Positions 34,029 to 43,524 are shown, counted from the first letter of the stretch. The stretch: 64,000 nucleotides of DNA from Flavobacteriaceae bacterium (GCA_029243385.1 JAQWSC010000011.1:1-64000), one strand, 5' to 3'. Made by a program: numbers and translations. Notes: generated by a model from the letters alone, not told the origin.

Positions 34029-35230
34029 GTTTTCTTAAAAAATTAGGTCCAGGATTGCTGTTTGCAGGGGCGGCAATAGGCGTGTCTCACTTGGTTCAAT
34101 CTACACGCGCAGGAGCTGATTTTGGTTTTGGCTTGTTATGGGCTTTGCTATTGGTCAATTTATTTAAATACCCTTTTTTTCAATTTGGTCCCCGCTATGC
34201 GATGGCGACTGGTGAGAGTCTGCTCGAAGGATATCAAAAACTTGGAAAAGGAGTCTTGGTTACTTATTTTGTATTGAACCTAGGAACAATGGTTACCATT
34301 CAGGCTGCAGTAACCATTGTCACTGCTGGATTGGCAGTACAATTGTTTGGCCTTACCACTGATGTCAATTTATGGAGTTTTTTGATTATTGCTATATGTT
34401 TTGGCATTTTACTTATTGGACGCTACAAGGTATTGGATACGGTCATGAAGGTAATTATTAGTATTCTTACCCTTACTACAATTATTGCGGTTACTGCTGC
34501 CATTGGCTTCAACGTTTCTCCAATAGAATGGACACAAGTTCTTCCTGAAAACAGCACTCAATGGGTGTTTTTAATAGCCTTTATGGGGTGGATGCCTGCA
34601 CCGTTGGATGTGTCTGTTTGGCATTCCTTATGGGCTATTGAAAAACAAAAAACCCTTTCGAAACCACCAAACAAAAACATGCTAGATTTTAAGATTGGAT
34701 ACCTTACTACTGTGTTTTTAGGAATTTGCTTTTTATCACTTGGCGCATTAGTTATGTTTGGCTCTGGAGAAACATTTTCTAACCAAGGGGTTACTTTTTC
34801 AAAACAACTCATTGATTTATACACCACGCACCTAGGGGACGGGGCTTTTTATGTAATTGCTTTGGCCGCTTTTACAACCATGTTTAGCACAACACTCACG
34901 TGTTTGGATGCCTCTCCACGCGCTATGGCAAAAACCAGTGAACTTTTAAAGTTTTCTTTTGTGAAAAAATACACTGTTTGGCTCGCTATTTTGGCTATTA
35001 GCACCTTAATTATTCTTGTGTTTTTTCTTTCTGAAATGGGATTGCTTGTAAAGATTGCAACCGTCTTGTCTTTTTTAACAGCTCCTTTTTATGCCATCAT
35101 AAATCTACGCTTGATAACAAGTCATCTCACCCCAAAAGCATGGCAACCCTCTCTTTTTATAAAAATAATTAGTGTTATGGGGATTGTTTTTTTACTTGGA
35201 TTCAGTGTTTGGTATTTGAGTATTTTATAA
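34025..35230 (+). CDS. Nramp-family transporter lacking the usual metal-binding motif
   Basis: A 401-residue protein with about 11 transmembrane helices and Nramp-like order (N-terminal KKLGPGLLFAGAAIGVSH; FGFGLLWALLLVNLFKYPFFQFGPRYA). In MntH/Nramp the first helix carries DPGN and the sixth MPH, which bind Mn or Fe. Here the equivalents read GVSHLVQS and MGWMPAPLDVSV, so the classic ligands are missing. It may carry another ion or substrate. The 4-bp overlap with the sigma-factor gene implies co-expression. Confidence 0.8.
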   Translation: MSFLKKLGPGLLFAGAAIGVSHLVQSTRAGADFGFGLLWALLLVNLFKYPFFQFGPRYAMATGESLLEGYQKLGKGVLVTYFVLNLGTMVTIQAAVTIVTAGLAVQLFGLTTDVNLWSFLIIAICFGILLIGRYKVLDTVMKVIISILTLTTIIAVTAAIGFNVSPIEWTQVLPENSTQWVFLIAFMGWMPAPLDVSVWHSLWAIEKQKTLSKPPNKNMLDFKIGYLTTVFLGICFLSLGALVMFGSGETFSNQGVTFSKQLIDLYTTHLGDGAFYVIALAAFTTMFSTTLTCLDASPRAMAKTSELLKFSFVKKYTVWLAILAISTLIILVFFLSEMGLLVKIATVLSFLTAPFYAIINLRLITSHLTPKAWQPSLFIKIISVMGIVFLLGFSVWYLSIL

Positions 35231-35253
35231 TCGATTGATTCCTCTTTTGTTTG

Positions 35254-35261
35254 TATATTTG
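35254..35261 (+). promoter_or_regulatory. -7 element of lipA promoter
   Basis: TATATTTG, 17 bp before the lipA ATG. A TTG at 35235-35237 gives a 16-nt spacer, somewhat short. Confidence 0.5.
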
Positions 35262-35278
35262 CTGCGAAATTCACGATT

Positions 35279-36154
35279 ATGTCTGAAACAGTTGTTACCG
35301 CCAAAACTACAAAAGCCGCCAAGCCCAAATGGCTTCGTGTAAAGCTCCCTACTGGAAAAAAATATACCGAACTACGCGGATTGGTGGACAAGTACAAGCT
35401 CAACACCATTTGTACCTCAGGAAGCTGCCCAAATATGGGAGAATGCTGGGGAGAAGGAACTGCAACCTTTATGATTTTAGGAAATATTTGTACACGATCA
35501 TGCGGATTTTGTGGTGTACAAACTGGCCGTCCTGAAACTGTAGATTGGGACGAACCCGAAAAAGTAGCTCGCTCTATAAAAATCATGAATATCAAACACG
35601 CGGTTTTGACTTCTGTGGATCGAGACGACCTAAAAGATATGGGAACCTTAATTTGGGCGGAAACCGTGAAAGCAGTTCGAAGAATGAACCCCAACACCAC
35701 GTTAGAAACCCTAATTCCTGACTTTCAAGGAAGCGAAAAACACTTAGATCGTATCGTGGATGTGATGCCAGAAGTGGTTTCACACAACATGGAGACGGTT
35801 CGAAGGCTTACCCGTGAAGTGCGCATCCAAGCTCAATACGATCGAAGCCTTGAAGTATTGCGGTACCTCAAAAAAGCAGGAGTTCGTAGAACAAAGTCCG
35901 GAATTATGTTGGGATTGGGTGAAACCGAAGAAGAAATTCTCCAAACCATGCGTGACCTAAGAGATGCTAACGTAGATATTGTAACTATTGGACAATACCT
36001 TCAACCTTCCAAAACTCACTTACCTGTCAAAGAGTTTATTACACCTGAACAGTTTAAAAAATACGAAGTGTTTGGTAAAGAAATGGGCTTCCGTCATGTA
36101 GAAAGCGGCGCCTTGGTGCGCTCCTCATACAAAGCACACAAACACATCGATTGA
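35279..36154 (+). CDS. lipA: Lipoyl synthase
   Basis: The 291-residue radical SAM enzyme inserts two sulfurs into octanoyl groups on carrier proteins. Both iron-sulfur sites are visible: auxiliary cluster CTSGSCPNMGECW and radical SAM cluster CTRSCGFC. The C-terminal Ser-rich RSSY motif (ALVRSSYKAHKH) also matches. lipB, the octanoyltransferase, is about 19 kb downstream on the other strand, so the endogenous lipoate pathway is complete. Confidence 0.97.
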   Translation: MSETVVTAKTTKAAKPKWLRVKLPTGKKYTELRGLVDKYKLNTICTSGSCPNMGECWGEGTATFMILGNICTRSCGFCGVQTGRPETVDWDEPEKVARSIKIMNIKHAVLTSVDRDDLKDMGTLIWAETVKAVRRMNPNTTLETLIPDFQGSEKHLDRIVDVMPEVVSHNMETVRRLTREVRIQAQYDRSLEVLRYLKKAGVRRTKSGIMLGLGETEEEILQTMRDLRDANVDIVTIGQYLQPSKTHLPVKEFITPEQFKKYEVFGKEMGFRHVESGALVRSSYKAHKHID

Positions 36155-36200
36155 TTTTTTCTGTTTGTTGGTTTTACTAAAAAAGACTTGTTTGTAAAAA

Positions 36201-36350
36201 ATGAGTACCTTTAAGATGAATTTGCACCCAAATCATCTTCAAAAAATGAACACAGCACCTACAAATTATTCCTTTACTCGGTTAATTGTATTACATATTG
36301 GCTTGTTTTATATACTTGTTGAAAGATTTGAATTCATTTTCATTAACTGA
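36201..36350 (+). CDS. Small hypothetical ORF between lipA and aqpZ
   Basis: A 49-codon ORF with a hydrophobic middle ([14 protein letters not shown]) in the 224-bp gap. I recognise no family and no good -7 box directly upstream, so it may be chance or a decayed fragment. The rest of the gap is AT-rich without clear structure. Confidence 0.2.
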   Translation: MSTFKMNLHPNHLQKMNTAPTNYSFTRLIVLHIGLFYILVERFEFIFIN

Positions 36351-36378
36351 AAATAATAATCTTAAAACACAAAAAGAC

Positions 36379-37068
36379 ATGAAAAAATTAATTGCGGAGG
36401 GCATTGGCACCTCCTGGTTGGTATTAGGCGGTTGCGGGAGCGGCGTATTAGCAGCCTCATTTCCTGATTTAGGTATTGGATTTGTTGGCGTTGCATTTGC
36501 TTTTGGACTAACAGTTATAACCATGGCATATGCTATTGGGCACATTTCAGGATGTCACCTCAACCCGGCAGTAACTTTAGGACTGTGGATTGGTGGGCGT
36601 TTTTCTGGAAAAGAAGTGCTTCCCTACATCATTGCGCAAGTAATAGGAGGAATTGTGGGAGCAGCCATTTTATATGTAATTGCAACAGGAAAACCCGATG
36701 TATATCTGGGAAGTTTTGCGTCAAACGGCTATGGAGCCCATTCTCCTGGCGGATACAGTATGACAGCAGCATTGGTTACCGAAATAGTAATGACTTTTAT
36801 GTTCTTACTGGTTATTTTAGGAGCTACGCACTCCAAAGCTCCCAAAGGTTTTGCCGGGCTTGCAATTGGACTTGCATTGACCTTAATTCACCTTATCAGT
36901 ATTCCAATAACTAATACATCTGACAATCCAGCAAGAAGTACAAGTCAAGCCGTTTTTGCAGGAGGCTGGACTATCGAACAACTATGGCTCTTTTGGGTCG
37001 CACCGATAGTGGGAGCCTTGTTGGCAGGAATTGTTTACAAATGGCTATCATCCTCCAAAACGGATTGA
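36379..37068 (+). CDS. aqpZ: Aquaporin Z
   Basis: The 229-residue six-helix channel has both NPA motifs ([10 protein letters not shown] and [13 protein letters not shown]). The selectivity filter fits a water channel: His in [11 protein letters not shown], Thr, and Arg after the second NPA. I start at 36379 ([10 protein letters not shown]); the longer frame from 36286 has no family sequence. It is convergent with lpxK, 3 bp apart. Confidence 0.94.
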   Translation: MKKLIAEGIGTSWLVLGGCGSGVLAASFPDLGIGFVGVAFAFGLTVITMAYAIGHISGCHLNPAVTLGLWIGGRFSGKEVLPYIIAQVIGGIVGAAILYVIATGKPDVYLGSFASNGYGAHSPGGYSMTAALVTEIVMTFMFLLVILGATHSKAPKGFAGLAIGLALTLIHLISIPITNTSDNPARSTSQAVFAGGWTIEQLWLFWVAPIVGALLAGIVYKWLSSSKTD

Positions 37069-37071
37069 TAG

Positions 37072-38112
37072 TTAGGTAAGATGCTGCTTGATTGTCGCAG
37101 TCAATGCTTTTGGATCATTGAGAAAGACTGTCTCTATGGGCAATTCAAAAAGTGATTCCTCTGGAAGCAACGATTGCAATCGAACAGCATCTTTTTCAGT
37201 AGTCATAATAGGTTTTTGACCCGCAGTTTTTAGAATATGATGGACATCTTTTGAAGAAAAATGATGATGATCTGAAAACGATAGATGCGTATATGTTGCC
37301 CCCAAAGAATCCAAATGTTGAATTAAATCCGAAGGATTGGCAATTCCAGTTACAAGCACAAAATCTTGTTTGACGAAATCACTTACCGAAGGGGTTTCTT
37401 TTCCCTTTAAGCGAGAAGCATATCCAATGGAAGCAAAAAAACACGATTGATTCACCTGAAGCGAAAGTTGATTTTGAAACTCCAATTGAGATTGGTTGGA
37501 AAGCTCTTTGGGACACTTAGTCACTACTATCAAATCAGCACGATGCGCTCCAGATTGTGACTCGCGAAGGTTTCCCGAGGGTAATACGCAATCTTTATGA
37601 TAAGGATTGTCATAGGTAGTTAAAAGAATTTTCAAATCAGATGCCACCCAACGATGTTGAAAAGCATCGTCTAACAATACCACTTCCACATTAGGGCGAA
37701 GCAACAATAACTTTTCAATACCATTGCGCCTATTGGCATCCACTGCTACGGTTATGTTTTTATATTTTTGAGCTAGTTGAAAGGGTTCATCGCCCATTTG
37801 AGCAACCGTCGATTGAGAATCAAACAACTGAAATCCAGAAGAATTTCGTTTGTATCCTCGACTCAGAACAGCGACCTCCATGGTACTTGAAAGTTGACGA
37901 ACCAACCATTCAATCATAGGTGTTTTTCCTGTGCCTCCGACGCTCAAATTTCCAACACAAATTATCGGAACGCTAAACGACTGGCTTTCGAATATCCCCC
38001 AATCAAAAGCTTTGTTTCGAAGGGAAGTAACTCCTTGGTATATCCAAGAAAAAGGAAACAATAATTTTCTCCATGAATAATTCACAAAACGAAAATATAC
38101 ATTTAATATCAA
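37072..38112 (-). CDS. lpxK: Tetraacyldisaccharide 4'-kinase
   Basis: The 346-residue lipid A kinase phosphorylates the 4' position of the lipid A precursor at the inner membrane. An N-terminal membrane-associated helix is followed by Walker A GNLSVGGTGKTPMIEWL. VLSRGYKR, GDEPFQLAQKY, VVLLDDAFQHRWVASDL and TTEKDAVRL are all LpxK marks. It stands alone here. Confidence 0.95.
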   Translation of the reverse strand: MILNVYFRFVNYSWRKLLFPFSWIYQGVTSLRNKAFDWGIFESQSFSVPIICVGNLSVGGTGKTPMIEWLVRQLSSTMEVAVLSRGYKRNSSGFQLFDSQSTVAQMGDEPFQLAQKYKNITVAVDANRRNGIEKLLLLRPNVEVVLLDDAFQHRWVASDLKILLTTYDNPYHKDCVLPSGNLRESQSGAHRADLIVVTKCPKELSNQSQLEFQNQLSLQVNQSCFFASIGYASRLKGKETPSVSDFVKQDFVLVTGIANPSDLIQHLDSLGATYTHLSFSDHHHFSSKDVHHILKTAGQKPIMTTEKDAVRLQSLLPEESLFELPIETVFLNDPKALTATIKQHLT

Positions 38113-38224
38113 AAATCATCTTTTAAGGATTTAAAAACTTACCCAACCCTTGACTAATCAATTAAAGGGAAACTGTTAGCCCATTTTTATTTGAAAAATT
38201 TTACATTTGAAAAAAATAGTGTTT

Positions 38225-39319
38225 ATGAAAATTCAGGATGTAATTGATCAAATGCAAAAATGGGCTCCATTGGCTTATGCTGAAGACTTTGATAACGTCG
38301 GGCTTCTGGTTGGAAATTCTGAAAACAAAGTCAGTAAAACCTTGATTGCATTAGACACTTTAGAAACTGTTGTGGATGAGGCTATCGAAAAAGATTGCAA
38401 TCTTATTATCAGCTTCCACCCTATTGTTTTTGATGGATTGAAAAAAATTACTGGAGCTACTTATGTAGAGCGTGTTGTCCAAAAAGCTATTCAAAATGAT
38501 ATCGCCATATATGCGGTTCACACCGCATTGGACAATCATTTTTATGGAGTGAATTATCAAATTTGTGAGCAATTGGGCTTGAACAATCGCAGTATTCTTA
38601 TACCTCAAAAGGGCACGCTCCAAAAATTATCTACTTATATCCATTTAAACGCCTTGGAAAGAGTTCGTCAATCGCTTTTTGATGTAGGTGCTGGCAATGT
38701 AGGTAACTACGATCAGTGTAGCTTTGTTAATGAGGGAATGGGTAGTTTTCGAGGAAATGATCAGAGCCATCCCACTTTGGGTGAAAAAAATCAATGGCAT
38801 CAAAAGAACGAAGCCAATTTGCATTTGACCTTTCCCAAACACCTACAATCCGTCGTGCTATCAACCCTTTTTGAACATCATCCGTATGAAGAAGTCTCAT
38901 ACGAATTAAGTACGTTAGAGAATAGTTTTCAAAAAATTGGAATGGGTATGATTGGTGAGTTACCCCAACCATTATCTGAAACCGAGTTTTTTAATTTTGT
39001 AAAAAAACACATGAATACTCCTTTAATTAGGCATTCACAGCTACTAGGTAAATCCATTCAAAAAGTAGCGGTTTTGGGAGGTTCTGGAAGTTTTTCTATT
39101 GAAAAAGCATTGCAAAAAGGTGCCGATGCACTGATTACTGCTGACCTTAAATATCACGATTTTTACAAAGCAGAAAACCGAATGGTAGTAATGGATATTG
39201 GCCATTTTGAAAGTGAGCAGTTTACAAAAAAATTAATGATGGACTATCTTACGAAAAAAATGCCTAATTTTGCATTCGTTTTGTCTGAAACAAACACAAA
39301 TCCGGTTAACTATTCTTAA
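38225..39319 (+). CDS. Nif3-like dinuclear metal centre protein
   Basis: A 364-residue Nif3/YbgI family protein. The metal ligands are visible in IISFHPIVFDG, YAVHTALDNHFYG, DLKYHDFYKAE and DIGHFESEQ. It contains the PII/CutA-like insertion between halves (about residues 130-240), as in longer family members. Often labelled GTP cyclohydrolase 1 type 2, but its activity is not firmly established. I start at 38225 because a -7 box TACATTTG (38202-38209) covers an upstream TTG. The coiled-coil gene follows 2 bp later. Confidence 0.88.
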   Translation: MKIQDVIDQMQKWAPLAYAEDFDNVGLLVGNSENKVSKTLIALDTLETVVDEAIEKDCNLIISFHPIVFDGLKKITGATYVERVVQKAIQNDIAIYAVHTALDNHFYGVNYQICEQLGLNNRSILIPQKGTLQKLSTYIHLNALERVRQSLFDVGAGNVGNYDQCSFVNEGMGSFRGNDQSHPTLGEKNQWHQKNEANLHLTFPKHLQSVVLSTLFEHHPYEEVSYELSTLENSFQKIGMGMIGELPQPLSETEFFNFVKKHMNTPLIRHSQLLGKSIQKVAVLGGSGSFSIEKALQKGADALITADLKYHDFYKAENRMVVMDIGHFESEQFTKKLMMDYLTKKMPNFAFVLSETNTNPVNYS

Positions 39320-39321
39320 AT

Positions 39322-40101
39322 ATGAGTAAGAAAAAAGAAGTCACTGTAGAAGAGCGCCTAAGAGCCTTATATGATTTACAACTCATCGATGCGCGCATCG
39401 ATGAAATCCGAAATGTTCGAGGAGAACTTCCCTTGGAGGTCGAAGACTTGGAGGATGAAGTAGCCGGTCTTACCAAACGAATGGAGAAAATCAATACTGA
39501 GTTGGAAGATATCAATACGGATATCAAAACCAAAAAAGAAAATATTGAGCAATCAAAGGCCCTTATTAAAAAATACAACGAACAACAAAAAAACGTTCGA
39601 AACAATCGTGCTTTTGAATCATTAAATAAAGAAATTGAATTCCAAGAATTGGAAATTCAATTGTCTGAAAAGAGAATCAAAGAAACCAAAGCACAAATTG
39701 AGTTGAAAAAAGAAACAATCGTTCAAACACAAGAACGATTGGATCAACGCGCCAATCACTTGAAGCACAAAAAAGAAGAGTTGGACGCTATTATGGCAGA
39801 AACGCAGAAAGAAGAAGAATTGCTTCAATCAAAGTCAGAAGAATTTGAGAAAAAAATTGAAGATCGTTTGGCAACCTCATACCGCAAGATTCGGGCGAGT
39901 GTTCGAAATGGATTGGCAGTCGTTCCCGTAGAAAGAGGAGCTTCGGCAGGATCGTTTTTTACCATACCTCCTCAAATACAATTAGAAATTGCTTCCCGCA
40001 AAAAAATCATTACTGACGAACACAGCGGTCGAATTTTAGTTGACAAAGTTCTTGCAGATGAAGAAAAAGAAAAAATGGAAAAGCTTTTTGGAAGTTTTTA
40101 A
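39322..40101 (+). CDS. Coiled-coil protein of the CT398/zinc-ribbon family, without cysteines
   Basis: A 259-residue protein made mostly of long charged coiled coil (about residues 25-180), ending in the domain that in CT398-like relatives is a C4 zinc ribbon. Here the usual CxxC position reads TDEHSGRILVD, and the whole protein has no Cys, so no zinc can be bound that way. It is in operon with nif3 (2-bp gap), a pairing widespread in bacteria. It ends with a terminator. Function unknown; it may be a nucleic-acid or membrane-associated factor. Confidence 0.85.
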   Translation: MSKKKEVTVEERLRALYDLQLIDARIDEIRNVRGELPLEVEDLEDEVAGLTKRMEKINTELEDINTDIKTKKENIEQSKALIKKYNEQQKNVRNNRAFESLNKEIEFQELEIQLSEKRIKETKAQIELKKETIVQTQERLDQRANHLKHKKEELDAIMAETQKEEELLQSKSEEFEKKIEDRLATSYRKIRASVRNGLAVVPVERGASAGSFFTIPPQIQLEIASRKKIITDEHSGRILVDKVLADEEKEKMEKLFGSF

Positions 40102-40124
40102 ACTTACAGCATATTTTAAAAATT

Positions 40125-40150
40125 AAACCCAGTTTTGCTGGGTTTTTTTT
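40125..40150 (+). terminator. Terminator of nif3/coiled-coil operon
   Basis: Stem AAACCCAG/CTGGGTTT (40125-40132, 40138-40145), loop TTTTG, followed by further T to 40150. About 24 bp past the stop codon. Confidence 0.9.
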
Positions 40151-40293
40151 GTTCTAAAAACTAATAAAATCGAAAAGGTGTAAAGTCGTTTTTTACTTTA
40201 TAAAAATGACTTTTAATTTCAATTGCAGCTTAAAGTAGTTGTGAAGAAGGGAGCGTGTAAGATAACTTTCATAAGTCAATATGCATTGGTTTT

Positions 40294-40767
40294 CTAAAAT
40301 ATTTTTTTTAAATATTCACAGACGATGATCATACTTTCATCAAACTGTTCAGAATGAATTTTCATTTCTCTCTTGTAATATGCTTTATGAACTTTTTTCC
40401 AATAGCCTAAAGACTTGTCCCCTTCACCTTCAATTTCTGCAAATTCTGGCGTAATTTTATTATATAGAACTTGCTCAACTCTAATAGTTTCAATAATTGC
40501 TCTTGCATTTCCATCCCAATCAGTCACAATGTACTTGTCTCCAACTCTTGGAAGTGGAGTGTCGTTTTTTTCATACCACCATAGAGACGTCGCAGTTGCC
40601 TGCTTTATTCCTTTAACAACTAATTCAGCACAGTGGTCAGCATCTTTTTTATTATCACAAAAATAGAATGATAAAGGAGTTTCTTTTATTTTATTCTGTG
40701 GATTATTATTTAAAAAATCATTCCATAATTTTTCCACTGAATTGTGATTTTTACTTATACCTCCCAT
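40294..40767 (-). CDS. ASCH domain protein
   Basis: A 157-residue protein with the ASCH pattern: VVKGIKQATATSLWWYEK, LPRVGDKYIVTDWDGNARAII, and FAEIEGEGDKSLGYWKKVHKAYY. ASCH domains are PUA-like and bind RNA or nucleosides; some relatives hydrolyse N4-acetylcytidine. The gene is very AT-rich and sits alone between a terminator and tRNA-Val, which may suggest a late arrival, though no repeats or integrase support that. The N terminus could be some residues shorter. Confidence 0.85.
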   Translation of the reverse strand: MGGISKNHNSVEKLWNDFLNNNPQNKIKETPLSFYFCDNKKDADHCAELVVKGIKQATATSLWWYEKNDTPLPRVGDKYIVTDWDGNARAIIETIRVEQVLYNKITPEFAEIEGEGDKSLGYWKKVHKAYYKREMKIHSEQFDESMIIVCEYLKKIF

Positions 40768-40810
40768 TAGATAAAAAAATATTTTTTTTAATATAAGTAA
40801 AACTCAAAAA

Positions 40811-40840
40811 AATAAAAAACCCCACTGTGAAAGTGAGGTT
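40811..40840 (-). terminator. Terminator of tRNA-Val
   Basis: On the minus strand AACCTCAC (40840-40833) pairs with GTGGGGTT (40825-40818), 8 bp including one G-T, followed by T-rich sequence. It starts 8 bp past the tRNA. Confidence 0.8.
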
Positions 40841-40847
40841 GAAGTGG

Positions 40848-40922
40848 TGGGCGATGAGGGATTCGAACCCCCGACCCCTTGGGTGTAAACCAAGTGCTCT
40901 AAACCAACTGAGCTAATCGCCC
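40848..40922 (-). tRNA. tRNA-Val (TAC)
   Basis: On the minus strand the acceptor GGGCGAT (40922-40916) pairs with ATCGCCC (40855-40849). The anticodon loop TTTACAC gives TAC (Val). D and T arms (GGGGG-TTCGAAT-CCC) are normal. It has its own promoter and terminator, so it is a single-gene transcript. Confidence 0.96.
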
Positions 40923-40933
40923 CAAAAGGTGTG

Positions 40934-40963
40934 CAAATATAGATTCGTTTTTCTGAATAACAA
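40934..40963 (-). promoter_or_regulatory. Promoter of tRNA-Val
   Basis: On the minus strand TTG (40963-40961), a 19-nt spacer and TATATTTG (40941-40934): an exact consensus match with ideal spacing. Confidence 0.75.
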
Positions 40964-40981
40964 AGAGTTTTTTAATAAAAA

Positions 40982-42193
40982 TCAATCCACTTCAGCAACC
41001 ACAAAAGTACTTCCCCCAACAAATACAAGATCGCTTGGCGAGGCATTTTTAAGAGCAGAGCGATACGCTTCGGTAACGCTGTCAAAAGCTTGATTGGATA
41101 ACTTATATTCTTTTGCTGTTCTTTCCAAAGAAGATACGGACATTGCCCGAGAAATAACAGGAGCACAAAAGTAATACTGAGCCTCTTTAGGCAATATTGA
41201 AAAGATACGATCTAGGCTTTTGTCCGAAACACTTCCAAAAACAATATGAAGCTTCTCAAACGATTCTTCTCCGAGCTGATGCATAACCAAAGATAGGCCT
41301 TCAAAATTATGAGCCACATCCATAATTACTTTGGGAGAATCGCTCACAACCGACCATCTTCCTTTGAGTCCTGTTTGCGAAACCACTTGTTTTAAACCCA
41401 TTTTTATTTGAGATTCCGAAACCGAAAGCTGCTTTATTAACTGAACAGCCTGTACTGCAGTTTTAGTATTTTTTGCCTGATATAATCCACGTAAATCCGA
41501 CACATAGAGTTGCTTAATCTGTTCAGAAGCAAGATGTATTTCTGCATTTTTTTGATTGGCAATTTCTTCAAAAACAGGGTACGTTTCTTTTTGGTACTCG
41601 CCAATCACGACAGGAATGTTTTCTTTGATGATTCCAGCTTTTTCTCGAGCAATTTCCTTCAAAGTACTTCCCAAAAATTGTGTGTGATCCAATCCAATAT
41701 TGGTAATTACACTTACTTCGGGACTCAAAACATTGGTTGCATCCAATCGCCCTCCGAGCCCAACTTCTACTACGGCAATATCAACCGATTGTTTGGAAAA
41801 AAAGTCAAATGCCATCCCTACGGTCATTTCAAAAAACGACATTTTATGGGTCTCAAAATAGTGTTGATGCTGTGCAACAAAATCGATTACATTTTGTGTT
41901 GAAATTTTTTCACCATTCAAACGGATTCGCTCCCTAAAATCATGAAGATGCGGCGAAGTATAAAGACCCACCTTATAACCTGCTGTTTGTAGGATCGAAG
42001 CGATCATATGGCATGTAGATCCCTTTCCGTTGGTTCCAGCCACATGAATGGAAGGAAATTTAGTGTGCGGTTGTCCCAGGTATTCACACAAATTATGAAT
42101 ACGATTCAAATTGGGTTTGTAACTAGCAGCACCTTGCCGTTGATACATCGGCAACTTCTCAAACAACCAATCAATTGTTTGAGCGTAATTCAT
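40982..42193 (-). CDS. folC: Dihydrofolate/folylpolyglutamate synthase
   Basis: The 403-residue Mur-ligase-like enzyme adds glutamate to folates (and may make dihydrofolate). ATP loop: HVAGTNGKGSTCHMIASIL. Others: GLYTSPHLHDFRERI, VVEVGLGGRLDATN, ITNIGLDHTQFLG and the DVAHNFEG ribose site. Its start overlaps the nhaD stop by one base (TAATG on the minus strand), which indicates one transcript. Confidence 0.94.
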   Translation of the reverse strand: MNYAQTIDWLFEKLPMYQRQGAASYKPNLNRIHNLCEYLGQPHTKFPSIHVAGTNGKGSTCHMIASILQTAGYKVGLYTSPHLHDFRERIRLNGEKISTQNVIDFVAQHQHYFETHKMSFFEMTVGMAFDFFSKQSVDIAVVEVGLGGRLDATNVLSPEVSVITNIGLDHTQFLGSTLKEIAREKAGIIKENIPVVIGEYQKETYPVFEEIANQKNAEIHLASEQIKQLYVSDLRGLYQAKNTKTAVQAVQLIKQLSVSESQIKMGLKQVVSQTGLKGRWSVVSDSPKVIMDVAHNFEGLSLVMHQLGEESFEKLHIVFGSVSDKSLDRIFSILPKEAQYYFCAPVISRAMSVSSLERTAKEYKLSNQAFDSVTEAYRSALKNASPSDLVFVGGSTFVVAEVD

Positions 42194-43524
42194 TATCCTG
42201 TAATGAAAGATCTTAGGGCGACAAACACTACTGATCCAGCCAAAAAGCCAATAAAAGCAAGCCAGGTAATTTTTTTAAGATACCAAACAAAATCGATTTT
42301 TTCCATACCCATGGCTACAACTCCAGCAGCTGATCCAATAATGAGCATGCTTCCACCTGTTCCTGCTGAAAAAGCGATAAAGTGCCAAAGTGGGTGATCA
42401 ATAGGCTCCGCAAACATTCCCATACTGGCAGCGACCAAAGGAACATTGTCAATAATTGCCGATCCAACTCCTAACAGAACAACAACGATGTCTGTGTTGG
42501 GTATGGCTGTATTCATATCTTGAGCAAATTCAAATAAAATCCCCAACGACTCCAAAGCTCCTACTGCCATTAAAATTCCCAAGAAAAATAAAATACTGGG
42601 AAGCTCAATTTTAGAAAGTGAGGTATGGACAGGGCTATGGTGTGCAGCAGCATCACTTTCAGAATCAATTTCAGACAGGCTAAATTTCGTTCGACTGTAT
42701 ATTTCTGCAAAAGTGGCTACTACCGCTAAAGAAAGCATCATTCCCACATAAGGAGGTAAATGCGTAACCGTTTTAAAGACAGGAACAAACAATATGGATC
42801 CCAAACCTAAATACAGCATGGTTCCCCCAAACTTGGAAGTTGTTTCGGTGTTTTCTTCTTTTATAGCAGGTAACTGCCCTTTGAAAACTTTCAACCGAGA
42901 AGCAATTATCGTGGGTATGATCATACATACAATAGATGGGATAAGCACAAATTTGATAAGCTCAACAGTACTCACTTTATTACCAATCCAAAGCATAGTG
43001 GTCGTTACGTCTCCAATTGGAGACCAAGCACCTCCGGCATTTGCTGCAACAACTATAAGTCCCGCAAACCACAAACGTGACTCTCTGTCTTTTACAATTT
43101 TTTGAAGTATGGTTATCAGAACTATGGTCGCAGTTAGATTGTCAATGATTGCCGACAAAATAAAAGCCAAAATTGAAAAAATCCACAATAACTTCGTTTT
43201 TTTCCTAGTGTGAATGTAGTTTTTTATAGTGGCAAAACCATTAAAATAATCAATGATTTCGACAATAGTCATTGCGCCCAAAAGGAAGACTAATATTTCT
43301 GCTGTTTTTCCAAGATGGTGCAACAATATCTCCTCCAAGTGCGTCGATTCGAGCTCTAAAAGCGAAGTGTTTACCTCAAAAACATCCATGTGCGCGAGCG
43401 CAATAATAGCCCATAAAATTGCCATCATAGCCAATGCAGGAATGAGTTTGTCTAACTTTAAACTGTGTTCAAGGGTAATGGCCAAATAGCCTAATACAAA
43501 AATGATAATGATAAGAGTTTCCAT
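42193..43524 (-). CDS. nhaD: Na+/H+ antiporter, NhaD type
   Basis: The 443-residue ion transporter superfamily member has about 12 transmembrane helices. NhaD-family marks are LLGAMTIVEIIDYFNGF, IDNLTATIVLITIL, NAGGAWSPIGDVTTTMLW, VGSAIIDNVPLVAASMGM and SAGTGGSMLIIGSAAGV. It exports Na+ (or Li+) for H+, in keeping with a marine life style together with the AGCS symporter. Promoter TTG-N19-TATATTTG lies 32 bp upstream. Confidence 0.94.
   Translation of the reverse strand: METLIIIIFVLGYLAITLEHSLKLDKLIPALAMMAILWAIIALAHMDVFEVNTSLLELESTHLEEILLHHLGKTAEILVFLLGAMTIVEIIDYFNGFATIKNYIHTRKKTKLLWIFSILAFILSAIIDNLTATIVLITILQKIVKDRESRLWFAGLIVVAANAGGAWSPIGDVTTTMLWIGNKVSTVELIKFVLIPSIVCMIIPTIIASRLKVFKGQLPAIKEENTETTSKFGGTMLYLGLGSILFVPVFKTVTHLPPYVGMMLSLAVVATFAEIYSRTKFSLSEIDSESDAAAHHSPVHTSLSKIELPSILFFLGILMAVGALESLGILFEFAQDMNTAIPNTDIVVVLLGVGSAIIDNVPLVAASMGMFAEPIDHPLWHFIAFSAGTGGSMLIIGSAAGVVAMGMEKIDFVWYLKKITWLAFIGFLAGSVVFVALRSFITG

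Noticed and set aside
36201-36350. 49-codon ORF between lipA and aqpZ as a confident gene
   Set aside because: No family match, no good promoter and no conservation evidence; kept only as a low-confidence feature.
40294-40922. ASCH gene next to tRNA-Val as a small genomic island
   Set aside because: There is no integrase, no direct repeat of the tRNA end, and both flanking transcripts have their own signals. AT-richness alone is not enough.
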